Origin: Sphaerotilus uruguayifluvii
GTDB lineage: Bacteria > Pseudomonadota > Gammaproteobacteria > Burkholderiales > Burkholderiaceae_C
Reading direction: 5' to 3'
Assembly: GCF_013294065.1 (NCBI RefSeq)
Contig: NZ_JABSNM010000003.1
Span: 97,351 to 161,350, forward strand
DNA length: 64,000 nt
In this document: piece by piece, positions 37,487-45,364 of the stretch
Layout of the letters: each line of letters starts with the position of its first letter
Position numbering within the stretch: position 1 is the first letter of the stretch
Notes under the pieces: generated by a model
Databases searched by the model: none
What the model was told of the DNA's origin: nothing
What the model saw: only the letters and a program-made list of their open reading frames with translations
Made by a program: the position numbers and the translations under genes

Positions 37487-38566
37487 ATGGGCAGGCTGGA
37501 TCGGGCGCAGGGGCGCAGCCGTTACGAATGGGTCGACTTCGCCAAGGGCTTCTGCATCGTCGCCGTGGTGACGATGTGGATCGTCGGCGAGATGCAGGGC
37601 TACGTCAGCCGGGGCCAGGCGGGCTGGATGGGCTACTTCGCGGTCTTCGCGAAGCCCTTCCGGATGCCGGACTTCTTCCTGATCTCCGGGCTGTTCCTGT
37701 CGCGGGTGATCGACCGGCCCTGGCGCCACTACCTCGACACCAAGGTCGTCCACTACCTGTACTTCTTCGTGCTGTGGACGCTGATCGTCGTGCCCGCGAC
37801 CTGGCTGCTCGGCCACGACACGCCCGCTTCGCTGGGCGAGGGCCTGGGCAGCCTGGCCTGGCATCTGTACGACCCGTTCCAGATGCTGTGGTTCGTGATG
37901 ATGCTGTCGGTCTACTTCGTCGCGACGCGGCTGCTGCGCCGGGTGCCGGCCTGGATCGTGCTGCCCGCCGCGCTGCTGCTGATGCTCTTCCCGCTGAAGA
38001 CCGGCATCTACCACGTCGACCGCTTCGGGGTGTACTTCGGTTTCTTCTATGCCGGCCACATCTTCGCCGAGCGCTTCTTCGCGCTGGCCGACTGGGCCCG
38101 GGCGCACCGGCGGGCCGCCACCGTCGGCGTGATCGTCTGGGCGCTGTTCAACGGCACGCTGATCAAGCTGCAGCTGACCGACAACACGCTGGCCACCACG
38201 GTGCTGGGCTTCCTGGGCATCAGCGCGGTCGTGGTCGTCAGCGCGCTGGTCTGCGAGCAGCGCTGGGCCGCGCCGCTGAAGTTCCTCGGCCGCACCTCGA
38301 TCACCGTCTACCTGGGCTTCTACCTGCCGATGATCGTCCTGGTGCCGATGCTGCGCGCCTCGTCGATCGGCGACCAGCACAGCCTGGTGGGCACGCTGGC
38401 GCTGGTGGGCTGCATCGGCAGCGCGGTGCTGATGGCCGAGATCGCCCGCCGGCTCGGCCTGGGCTTTCTCTACGAGCGTCCGACCTGGGCCCGCCTGGTG
38501 GACACGCCCCCGGCGGGCGACGCCGGCCGGCGCACGACCGGCAATGGCCGCCTCGACCCGGTCTGA
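37487..38566 (+). CDS. Integral membrane acyltransferase (acyltransferase 3 family)
   Basis: 359 aa with about ten membrane helices. It opens with EWVDFAKGFCIVAVVTMWIV, the family start (usually R-x-D-x-x-K-G-x-x-I). Helix 2-3 has MPDFFLISGLFLSRVID, and the C-terminal half has FLGRTSITVYLGFYLPMIVL. Such enzymes transfer acyl groups onto surface glycans or periplasmic glucans. The ATG at 37487 has GGGAG upstream, so the longer in-frame start at 37424 is not used. A 285-bp gap before it is less G+C-rich and holds its promoter. Confidence 0.85.
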   Translation: MGRLDRAQGRSRYEWVDFAKGFCIVAVVTMWIVGEMQGYVSRGQAGWMGYFAVFAKPFRMPDFFLISGLFLSRVIDRPWRHYLDTKVVHYLYFFVLWTLIVVPATWLLGHDTPASLGEGLGSLAWHLYDPFQMLWFVMMLSVYFVATRLLRRVPAWIVLPAALLLMLFPLKTGIYHVDRFGVYFGFFYAGHIFAERFFALADWARAHRRAATVGVIVWALFNGTLIKLQLTDNTLATTVLGFLGISAVVVVSALVCEQRWAAPLKFLGRTSITVYLGFYLPMIVLVPMLRASSIGDQHSLVGTLALVGCIGSAVLMAEIARRLGLGFLYERPTWARLVDTPPAGDAGRRTTGNGRLDPV

Positions 38567-38734
38567 GGCCCGCCATCATCGCATCAGGCCAAGATGCAAC
38601 CCCATGCAAGGCAGTTTTCCCTGACCTCGACTTAAGTTAAGCATTTTTTCACATTACCTGAAGCACATTGGTACGGCACCGGGCCGTTTCACTGCGTCCG
38701 GCGCACCTTTCGATACAACTTCAGGAGTGGAATC

Positions 38735-39100
38735 ATGCAAATCGGATCAGGACATGCGCTGATGCCCGGACAGGGCCTGCGCTGGTGGATGGTGGCAGGC
38801 TTCGCCGCAGCGGCCGCGCTGCTGGCGCCCTCGGCCGACGCCGCGCCTGGCGGACTGCGCGACGGCGGCAGCCGCGCCGAGCACAGCGACGTGCGCCGCC
38901 CCATCTGGGCCCCGCCGGTCCAGGAAAACCGCTTCGACCACCGCGACCTGCGCCGTGTCGGCTGGGATGACGATCATCACGACCACGGCCGCGGCGACCG
39001 CGTCCAGCCGGGTCCGCGCCCGCCGCGGGTGAAGCCGCCGCCGCCGGTCATCGTCGTGCCGCCGTGCCGCCGCGGCGGCCACGGCATCACGCCCTGCTGA
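38735..39100 (+). CDS. Small secreted His/Pro/Arg-rich protein, 121 aa
   Basis: No family recognised. The start ATG has AGGAG about 8 bases upstream. It has a signal peptide (MVAGFAAAAALLAPSADAAPG). The mature part is disordered and polar, with an Asp/His cluster (WDDDHHDHGRGD, around residue 77) that could bind metal, a Pro-rich stretch and two cysteines near the end. Probably periplasmic or secreted. The upstream 168-bp gap contains a less G+C-rich stretch around CTTAAGTTAAG. Confidence 0.5.
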   Translation: MQIGSGHALMPGQGLRWWMVAGFAAAAALLAPSADAAPGGLRDGGSRAEHSDVRRPIWAPPVQENRFDHRDLRRVGWDDDHHDHGRGDRVQPGPRPPRVKPPPPVIVVPPCRRGGHGITPC

Positions 39101-39171
39101 TCCGCCGGCCAGCCGGTCCGCCAGGAGGGCCTTCGCCGACGCGACGACCCTCCGGCGTGGACAATGGCGGG

Positions 39172-40548
39172 GTGAAACCCGCCTTCTCCCCCGAACTGCT
39201 GCTCCCCGCCGGCTCGCTCGCCAAGATGCGCGCCGCCTACGACTTCGGCGCCGACGCCGTCTATGCCGGCCAGCCGCGCTACTCCCTGCGAGCGCGCAAC
39301 AACGAGTTCCGGCTCGAACAGATCGGCCAGGGCATCGCCGAGGCGCATGCCCGGGGCCGCAAGTTCTTCGTCACCAGCAACCTGATCGCGCACAACGACA
39401 AGGTGCGCACCTACCTGCGCGACATCGAGCCGGTCATCGACCTCAAGCCCGACGCGCTGATCATGGCCGACCCCGGCCTGATCATGCAGGTGCGCGAGAA
39501 GTGGCCCGAGGTGCCGATCCACCTCTCGGTGCAGGCCAACACCACCAACTCGGCGACGGTGAAGTTCTGGCAGCGCGCCGGCATCAGCCGCATCATCCTG
39601 TCGCGCGAGCTCAGCCTCGACGAGATCGAATCGATCCGCCAAGACTGCCCGGACATGGAGCTGGAAGTCTTCGTGCACGGCGCGCTGTGCATCGCCTACT
39701 CGGGCCGCTGCCTGCTCTCGGGCTACTTCAACCGCCGCGACCCCAACCAGGGCACCTGCACCAACGCCTGCCGCTGGGACTACAAGACCCACGCCGCGGA
39801 CGACCAGGCCAGCGACGCCGGCGACGCCCAGCCCATGAGGCTGGAGGGCGACTTCGACTTCGCCTCCGCCCAGCAGGAGGCCGAGAGCGCCTTCACCTCG
39901 ACCTGCGGCAGCGGCCCGCGCCACCCGCTGGCCGACCGGGTCTACCTGCTCGAGGAAAAGGAGCGACCGGGCCAGCTGATGCCGATCATGGAAGACGAGC
40001 ACGGCACCTACATCATGAACAGCAAGGACCTGCGTGCGGTCGAGCATGTGGCCCGGCTGGCGAAGATCGGCGTGGACTCGCTGAAGATCGAGGGCCGCAC
40101 CAAGAGCCTCTACTACGTCGCCCGCACCGCGCAGGTCTACCGCCGCGCGATCGACGACGCGGTGGCCGGCCGGCCCTTCAATCCCGAGCTGCTGCTCGAG
40201 CTCGAAGGCCTGGCCAACCGCGGCTACACCGGCGGCCTGCTCGAGCGCCGCCCGAGCCAGGACTACCAGAACTACATCACCGGCCACTCGGTGGCGCACC
40301 GCAGCCAGTTCGTCGGCGAGGTGAGAAGCGTGCGCGAGGACGGCTGGGCCGAGGTCGAGACCAAGAACCGCTTCGCGGTCGGCGACACGCTCGAGGTCAT
40401 CCACCCGTCGGGCAACCGGCGCGTGAAGCTCGAGCGCATGACCAGCCTGGAGGGCGCGCCGGTCGAGGTGGCCTCCGGCAGCCCGGTGCGGGTGTGGGTG
40501 CCGCTGGCCGGCCCGAGCGAAGGTGCGCTGATCGCGCGCATGCTCTGA
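39172..40548 (+). CDS. trhP: tRNA uridine-hydroxylation peptidase-like protein TrhP (U32 family)
   Basis: 458-aa member of the peptidase U32 family (YegQ/TrhP), which with prephenate-derived chemistry forms 5-hydroxyuridine at tRNA position 34 and carries a likely Fe-S cluster. Conserved features: ELLLPAGSLAKMRAAYDFGA at the start, YSLRARNNEF, HLSVQANTTN, EVFVHGALCIAYSGRC, NQGTCTNACRW, YIMNSKDLR, SLKIEGRTKS and the C-terminal barrel-like domain. The start is GTG at 39172, because a preceding ATG is out of frame and the homologous start KPAFSPELLLP lies here. Monocistronic. Confidence 0.88.
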   Translation: MKPAFSPELLLPAGSLAKMRAAYDFGADAVYAGQPRYSLRARNNEFRLEQIGQGIAEAHARGRKFFVTSNLIAHNDKVRTYLRDIEPVIDLKPDALIMADPGLIMQVREKWPEVPIHLSVQANTTNSATVKFWQRAGISRIILSRELSLDEIESIRQDCPDMELEVFVHGALCIAYSGRCLLSGYFNRRDPNQGTCTNACRWDYKTHAADDQASDAGDAQPMRLEGDFDFASAQQEAESAFTSTCGSGPRHPLADRVYLLEEKERPGQLMPIMEDEHGTYIMNSKDLRAVEHVARLAKIGVDSLKIEGRTKSLYYVARTAQVYRRAIDDAVAGRPFNPELLLELEGLANRGYTGGLLERRPSQDYQNYITGHSVAHRSQFVGEVRSVREDGWAEVETKNRFAVGDTLEVIHPSGNRRVKLERMTSLEGAPVEVASGSPVRVWVPLAGPSEGALIARML

Positions 40549-40566
40549 GCCCGGCGGCAGGCGGCG

Positions 40567-40917
40567 TCAGAACCCGCCGTCGTCGCGCTCGCCGGGCGGC
40601 GGCCCCAGCGGATCGACGCCGCCGAAGTCGTCCGGCTCGATGATGCGGTCGGGCAGGATGTCCTGGCCGGACACCGGATCGTTGCCGTCCGCAGTGGCGC
40701 GCTCGCCGGTGCCCACCGCATCGCTGCCGGCGGCCTCCACCTCCGGCCAGAGCCGGTCGGCCAGCAGCTCGCCGTCGGCGGCGTCGGGCAGCAGCGGCTG
40801 TGCGCCCTGCAGATCGCTGCCGCTGTCGGACGAGTCGCTCGGACCCAGCAGGTCCGCGGCCAGATCATCTTCGAAGGCGTCGCCGGGGACGCCGTTGTAC
40901 AGAGGGCTTTCGCTCAT
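40567..40917 (-). CDS. Small acidic hypothetical protein, 116 aa
   Basis: No family recognised. The ATG at 40917 opens MSESPLYNGVPGDAFEDDLA, followed by a strongly acidic, Asp/Glu/Ser/Gly-rich sequence that ends DDGGF, without membrane segments or cysteines. Probably intrinsically disordered and cytoplasmic. It lies immediately after the small gene at 40955-41212 on the same strand, forming a two-gene unit. Function unknown. Confidence 0.5.
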   Translation of the reverse strand: MSESPLYNGVPGDAFEDDLAADLLGPSDSSDSGSDLQGAQPLLPDAADGELLADRLWPEVEAAGSDAVGTGERATADGNDPVSGQDILPDRIIEPDDFGGVDPLGPPPGERDDGGF

Positions 40918-40954
40918 CGGTCTTCTCCGGGGCATGAACGTCGGTGGGGGCGCC

Positions 40955-41212
40955 TCAGCGCGAGCCGGGCACCAGCTGGCGGCGACGTTCGGCATCCAGG
41001 CCCGGCGTGGCACGCAGGTCGGTGTCGACCAGACCGCGCTCCAGATCCTGATGCGCCTGCTTCATCGTCGCCCGGTCGGGCGGCTCGGGACCGGTGACGG
41101 GCGTGCTGCCCTGGTCACGCTCGTGCGGCAGCGGCAGCACCTCCTCGCCAGGCGAGACCGGTGCAGGCCGGGTGGGTCGACGATCGAGCGAGGACGAGCG
41201 GTCTGAGGACAT
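40955..41212 (-). CDS. Small hydrophilic hypothetical protein, 85 aa
   Basis: No family recognised. The ATG at 41212 has AGGAG 10 bases upstream. The sequence is polar throughout (Pro, Arg, Glu, Asp), with a helix near the end (ATMKQAHQDLERGLVDTDLR), and ends in RRRQLVPGSR. It lies 37 bases upstream of the acidic protein at 40567-40917, so the two are probably cotranscribed. It could be a stress-related small protein; nothing specific is recognisable. Confidence 0.5.
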   Translation of the reverse strand: MSSDRSSSLDRRPTRPAPVSPGEEVLPLPHERDQGSTPVTGPEPPDRATMKQAHQDLERGLVDTDLRATPGLDAERRRQLVPGSR

Positions 41213-41391
41213 GGCGGGCAACTCCTGCGAGGTTCGGACGGGCTGAGGCGGCGCCATGGGGCTCGCCGCGTGCGGGGCCTCCACGGTAGGCCCTGCGCCG
41301 CGCGACGGGCGTAGGCGCGGGCATACTGGTCCTGTAGGACGGTCACGGGCCGGCCTGCGTCCTCTCGCCCTGCCCCGCCGCACCTCGATCC

Positions 41392-42474
41392 ATGCCCCGA
41401 CCTGCCCTGCCCGCCCGACTTCGGCGCCTTCCGGCCGCGCTGCTGACCCTGCTGCTGGTGCCGCTGCCGGGCTGTTCCGGCGACAAGGCTCCGCCATCGG
41501 CCGGCGCCCCCGCCCATCACACCGCCGAGGGATTTCGCAACCGCGACGGCAGCACCATCGACAAGTCGCAGTGGGAGGTCTGGCGCTGGCAGCTGAGCCG
41601 CCAAGATCCGCCGCGCCCGCAGCCGCCGCTTCCGGTGGTCGTGCCCGACCTGCAGGCGCCCGAGCCCAACATCACCTGGATCGGCCACTCGACGGTGCTG
41701 GCGCGGCTCGGCGGCCTGGCGGTGCTGACCGACCCGCAGTTCTCCGAGCGTGCCTCGCCGGTGTCCTGGGCCGGGCCGAAGCGGCTCGGCGCGCTGCCGC
41801 TCACCCCCGCGCAGCTGCCGCACATCGACGTGGTGCTGGTCTCGCACAACCACTACGACCACCTCGACGAGGCCTCGGTGCGGGCGCTGGCGGCGCAGCC
41901 GGGCGGCGCGCCGCTGTTCATCGTGCCGCTGAAGCTCAAGGCCTGGTTCGACGACCTGGACCTGGCCGGGCTGCGGGTGGTCGAGCTGGACTGGTGGCAG
42001 TCGCATGTCGAGCGCGGCGTCGAGTTCATGCTGACACCCGCCCGGCACTGGTCCAGCCGCACGCCCTTCGACCGGCAGCGCACGCTCTGGGGCGGATTCG
42101 CGGTGCTGGCGCCGGAGTTCCGGCTGATCTACACCGGAGACACCGGCTATAGCGGCGATTTCGCCGACATCCGCCGGCATCTGGCCCACCGCGGCAGCTT
42201 CGACCTGGCGCTGATTCCGGTGGGCTGCTACGAGCCGCGCGAGTTCATGCGCGCGCAGCACGTCAATCCGACCGACGCGGCGCAGATCCATCTCGACCTG
42301 GGCGCCCGGCGCTCGGTCGGCGTGCACTGGGGCACCTTCGAGGGCCTGTGCGACGAGCCGCTGGACCAGGCGCCGCGCGACCTGGCCGCGGCGCGGCGCC
42401 AGCTCGGCCTGGCCGACGAGGCCTTCACCGTGCTGAAGCACGGCGAGACGCTGCGGCTGCAGGGCGCGCGCTGA
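41392..42474 (+). CDS. Metallo-beta-lactamase-fold lipoprotein (NAPE-PLD/RomA-like)
   Basis: 360 aa. Signal peptide with lipobox LPGC (lipidated Cys28). Metal-binding motifs of the NAPE-phospholipase-D/RomA subgroup: ITWIGHSTVL, SHNHYDHLD (HxHxDH, around residue 155), TPARHWSSRT, YTGDTGYSGDF and VHWGTFEG. It is predicted to sit at the outer membrane facing the periplasm and to hydrolyse lipid or phosphodiester bonds. Substrate unknown. It is followed by a REP-like repeat and then the pxp operon on the other strand. Confidence 0.86.
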   Translation: MPRPALPARLRRLPAALLTLLLVPLPGCSGDKAPPSAGAPAHHTAEGFRNRDGSTIDKSQWEVWRWQLSRQDPPRPQPPLPVVVPDLQAPEPNITWIGHSTVLARLGGLAVLTDPQFSERASPVSWAGPKRLGALPLTPAQLPHIDVVLVSHNHYDHLDEASVRALAAQPGGAPLFIVPLKLKAWFDDLDLAGLRVVELDWWQSHVERGVEFMLTPARHWSSRTPFDRQRTLWGGFAVLAPEFRLIYTGDTGYSGDFADIRRHLAHRGSFDLALIPVGCYEPREFMRAQHVNPTDAAQIHLDLGARRSVGVHWGTFEGLCDEPLDQAPRDLAAARRQLGLADEAFTVLKHGETLRLQGAR

Positions 42475-42488
42475 GTCCAGACACCTCC

Positions 42489-42612
42489 CGTCATGCCCGC
42501 GAAGGCGGGCACCCACGATGGGCCGCGGCTGTGGCTGTTGTGGCTGCTGCGTGCGTGGGTCCTCGCCTTCGCGAGGATGACGGTGGCGGTGGCGATGGCG
42601 GTGGCGACAGCG
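42489..42612. repeat. REP-like inverted repeat plus GGCGGT/GATGGC run
   Basis: The left arm is TCATGCCCGCGAAGGCGGGC followed by ACCCA. The right arm is roughly its mirror (TGGGTCCTCGCCTTCGCGAGGATGACGG), so the whole can fold into a long two-part hairpin. A GTGGCG/GATGGC run (42582-42612) follows. Such elements recur between genes in many betaproteobacteria as REP/BIME-type repeats. It sits between convergent genes (41392-42474 and pxpA), a usual place. Confidence 0.65.
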
Positions 42613-42628
42613 GACCGTTGACGGCGCG

Positions 42629-43393
42629 CTAGAAGGCGCGCACCGCCACGCCAGCGGCTGCCAGACCGGCGCGGATCGCGTCGGCCGCGGCCACCGCGTC
42701 CGGCCCGTCGCCGTGCACGCAGAGGCTGTCGATCGGCGTCGGCAGCCGCTGGCCGTCGATCGCGATGAGCGCGCCGGCCTCGAGCATCGACAGCACATGC
42801 GCTCGGCAGGCCTCGGCGCCGTGGATCATCGCGCCGGGCTGGCGGCGCGGCACCAGCTGGCCGTCGGGCCGGTAGGCGCGGTCGGCAAAGATCTCGTGCG
42901 CCACCGCCAGCCCGGCGCGCTCGCCCGCGCGCGCCAGCGCCGAGCAGGCCGGCGCCAGCAGCACCAGATCGCGGTCGAGCGCGCGCACCGCGCGGGCCAC
43001 CGTGTCGGCCAGCGCCTCGTCCGCGCAGGCCAGATTGCTCAAGGCCCCGTGCGGCTTCACATGGCGCACCCGGCCGCCCTCGGCCGCGGCCAGCGCCTGC
43101 AGCGCGCCGATCTGGTAGATCAGCATCGCCTCCAGCTCGTCCGGCGCCAGGTCCATGCGGCGCCGGCCGAAGCCCTGCAGGTCCGGGAAGGACGGATGCG
43201 CGCCCAGCGCGACGCCGCCGGCCAGCGCCCGGCGCACCGTGCGGCGCATCACCAGCGGATCGCCCGCGTGGAAGCCGCAGGCGATGTTGGCGCTGCTGAC
43301 CCGCGCCAGCATCGCGTCGTCGTCGCCCATCGTCCAGGCGCCGAAGCTCTCGCCGAGGTCGGCATTCAGGTCCACGCAGGCAGGCAGGCTCAT
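42629..43393 (-). CDS. pxpA: 5-oxoprolinase subunit PxpA (LamB/YcsF family)
   Basis: 254-aa subunit of the prokaryotic ATP-dependent 5-oxoprolinase, which with PxpBC opens 5-oxoproline (pyroglutamate) to glutamate. Conserved motifs: DLNADLGESFGAW at the start, SANIACGFHAGDP, GAHPSFPDLQGFGRR, RHVKPHGAL, EIFADRAYRPDGQLVPR and CVHGDGPDA near the end. The ATG at 43393 opens the known N-terminus. It is the last gene of pxpB-pxpC-pxpA (28-bp gap after pxpC). Confidence 0.94.
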   Translation of the reverse strand: MSLPACVDLNADLGESFGAWTMGDDDAMLARVSSANIACGFHAGDPLVMRRTVRRALAGGVALGAHPSFPDLQGFGRRRMDLAPDELEAMLIYQIGALQALAAAEGGRVRHVKPHGALSNLACADEALADTVARAVRALDRDLVLLAPACSALARAGERAGLAVAHEIFADRAYRPDGQLVPRRQPGAMIHGAEACRAHVLSMLEAGALIAIDGQRLPTPIDSLCVHGDGPDAVAAADAIRAGLAAAGVAVRAF

Positions 43394-43421
43394 GGTCGGT
43401 CGGGGCAAGGAAGGAGAAGGT

Positions 43422-44477
43422 TCAGGGCTCGGCGCGCAGCATGCCGGAGATCAGGTTGTCGCGGTAGAGCGCCTGCTCGTCGATGCCGCCGGGCGGACGT
43501 GCTGGCCGCAGCGCCGCGCACCAGGCCAGCCAGCGCACACGCAGCCGAGCCAGGGCCGCACGGGCGCCGGCCCCGTCGACCGCGGCGAAGGTCAGCCGCT
43601 CGCCCGGGCGCGCCTGCGCCAGCCGCGGCAGGTCGGCGCGGATGACGGTGGCGATCTTCGGGTAGCCGCCGACGGTCTGGGCATCGGCCAGCAGCACGAT
43701 CGGCTGGCCGTCGGCCGGCACCTGGATCGCGCCGGGCACCACGCCGTCGGAGACGATGTCGGCCGCCGCCGCATCGACATGCGCCAGCGCCGGACCGGCC
43801 AGGCGCAGGCCCATGCGATCAAGCGCCGGCGTGACCTGCCAGGCACTGGCCAGCAGCCGCGCCCAGGCCCCGGCAGAGAAATGATCCTGCTGCGGACCGG
43901 GCAGCACACGGATCGGCCCGGCCTCCAGCCAGTCCGGCGCGGCCGCTGCGCACCACAGCCGCCGGTCCTGCGGCGCCAGCGCGCCGCAGCCGAAAGCATC
44001 GCCCGGCTGCAGCATGCGCCCGTCCAGCCCGCCCATGCGGGTGCGCAGATGGGTCGAGCGGCTGCCCAGCACCGGCGCGACCTGCACCCCGCCGCTGACC
44101 GCCATCCAGGCGCAGCCCCCGGACAGCGCCGCCAGATCCAGCACCGCGCCCGTCTCCAGCAGCACGCTCTGCCAGGGCGGCAGCGGCTGCACCTGCGCCT
44201 GCGCGTCGGGCGCCCAGGCGGCCGCGCCGCCCGCCACCGCCACCCGCACCGGCCCCTGCACCACCCGCAGCCGCAGCGCCGGGCCGCGCCATTCCAGGCA
44301 GGCCGCCTGCGGCGGGTTGCCGACCAGCGCATTGGCCGCGCCCGCCATCCAGCCGTCCAGCCAGCCCGCCAGCGCCACGCCCTCGTGACGATGCCCGACG
44401 CGGCCGGCGTCCTGCACCGTGCAGCCAGCGCCGCCGCGGACCACCTCGAGGCGGCCGTCGTGCGCGTCCGGTTTCAT
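43422..44477 (-). CDS. pxpC: 5-oxoprolinase subunit PxpC (biotin-dependent carboxyltransferase family)
   Basis: 351-aa AHS2/KipA-type subunit. Motifs include LEVVRGGAGCTVQDAGRVGH at the N-terminus, YPKIATVI and GGCAWMAVSGGVQV. The ATG at 44477 overlaps the pxpB stop (ATGA), so the two are translationally coupled and probably made in equal amounts as the PxpBC heterodimer. It acts in the cytoplasm. The upstream in-frame extension to 44927 is not real because it lies inside pxpB. Confidence 0.93.
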   Translation of the reverse strand: MKPDAHDGRLEVVRGGAGCTVQDAGRVGHRHEGVALAGWLDGWMAGAANALVGNPPQAACLEWRGPALRLRVVQGPVRVAVAGGAAAWAPDAQAQVQPLPPWQSVLLETGAVLDLAALSGGCAWMAVSGGVQVAPVLGSRSTHLRTRMGGLDGRMLQPGDAFGCGALAPQDRRLWCAAAAPDWLEAGPIRVLPGPQQDHFSAGAWARLLASAWQVTPALDRMGLRLAGPALAHVDAAAADIVSDGVVPGAIQVPADGQPIVLLADAQTVGGYPKIATVIRADLPRLAQARPGERLTFAAVDGAGARAALARLRVRWLAWCAALRPARPPGGIDEQALYRDNLISGMLRAEP

Positions 44478-45244
44478 GCGTTCTCCGGCATCAGGAAGTC
44501 CTCGCGCCGCAGCCGCCCGGCGGCCCAGTCGGCCGCCAGCGCCGCATGGGCAGCCGCTTCGACCGGCTGCCAGCTCAGCCGGTCGCCGGCCGCCAGCCAG
44601 GCCGGCGCCTGCGGGTGATCGGCCTCGAACAGCGGCAGCGGCAGATGCCCGACCAGCCACCAGCCGCCCGGGCTGTCCCAGGGATAGACGCCGCACAGGC
44701 CGGCCGCCAGCGCGACCGAGCCCGCCGGCACCCGGGTGCGCGGCGTGGCGCGGCGCGGCAGGTGCAGCGCCTGCGGCAGACCGATCAGGTAGGGAAATCC
44801 GGGCATGAAGCCGATCAGCCCGACCCGCAGCACCGCACGGCACAGGCCGTCGATCACCGCCTCGGGCGGCAGACCCAGGCGCTCGGCCAGCTCGCCCAGG
44901 TCGGGCGCGAAGGCCGGCTCGGCACACAGCGGCAGCCGCCAGTGGCGCCCGGCCGGCAGATCGGCGCCGGGCGCACCGGCCAGCGCCAGCAGTTGCGCGC
45001 CCAGCGCCTCGGCCTCGACCGCCTCGGGCTCGAAATGCACCGTCAGCGAGCGCAGCGTCGGCACCAGATCGACCACGCCGGGCAGCTGCGCCGCGCGCAC
45101 CCGTGCCGCCAGCCGCGCCACCTGCTCGGCCAGCGCCGGATCGAGGCGGCGGCCGAACTCGAGCGTCCAGGCGGCGTCGCCCAGCGGCAGCAGCCGCGGC
45201 GAGGTCATTGCCAGATGGTCTGCGCTGATGTCTTCATGACTCAT
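44474..45244 (-). CDS. pxpB: 5-oxoprolinase subunit PxpB (AHS1/KipI family)
   Basis: 256-aa AHS1-type subunit. Family motifs: LLPLGDAAWTLEFG, VVDLVPTLRSLTVHF, LIGFMPGFPYLIGLP, PRTRVPAGSVALAAG and GVYPWDSPGGWWLVG. The first gene of the operon. The start is uncertain between ATG 45244 and ATG 45208; the family N-terminus MTSPRLLPLG favours 45208, but neither has a strong ribosome binding site. Twenty bases upstream of 45244 lies a diverged copy of the 3' end of acnB, so its transcription start must lie near or within the islet to the right. Confidence 0.9.
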   Translation of the reverse strand: MSHEDISADHLAMTSPRLLPLGDAAWTLEFGRRLDPALAEQVARLAARVRAAQLPGVVDLVPTLRSLTVHFEPEAVEAEALGAQLLALAGAPGADLPAGRHWRLPLCAEPAFAPDLGELAERLGLPPEAVIDGLCRAVLRVGLIGFMPGFPYLIGLPQALHLPRRATPRTRVPAGSVALAAGLCGVYPWDSPGGWWLVGHLPLPLFEADHPQAPAWLAAGDRLSWQPVEAAAHAALAADWAAGRLRREDFLMPENA

Positions 45245-45264
45245 GCCAGCCCCAAATTCAGGTC

Positions 45265-45294
45265 TCAGGCATTCATGCCCTTTGCGTTTTCGAC
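45265..45294. repeat. Diverged copy of the acnB 3' end (attachment-like direct repeat)
   Basis: These 30 bases match the last 30 bases of acnB (47526-47555) at 26 of 30 positions and in the same orientation. Read on the minus strand they encode VENAKGMNA and a stop, against VENAKGVNA and a stop in acnB; three of the four differences are synonymous. A 21-codon remnant frame (ATG 45330) runs into it. Together with the acnB end it forms a direct repeat bounding the nuclease islet. Confidence 0.75.
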
Positions 45295-45364
45295 GGCCGG
45301 CTCAAATCCGAAATACAACATACCGGGCATCAATTCAGAATCCATATCTGACCATGCACTGAAT

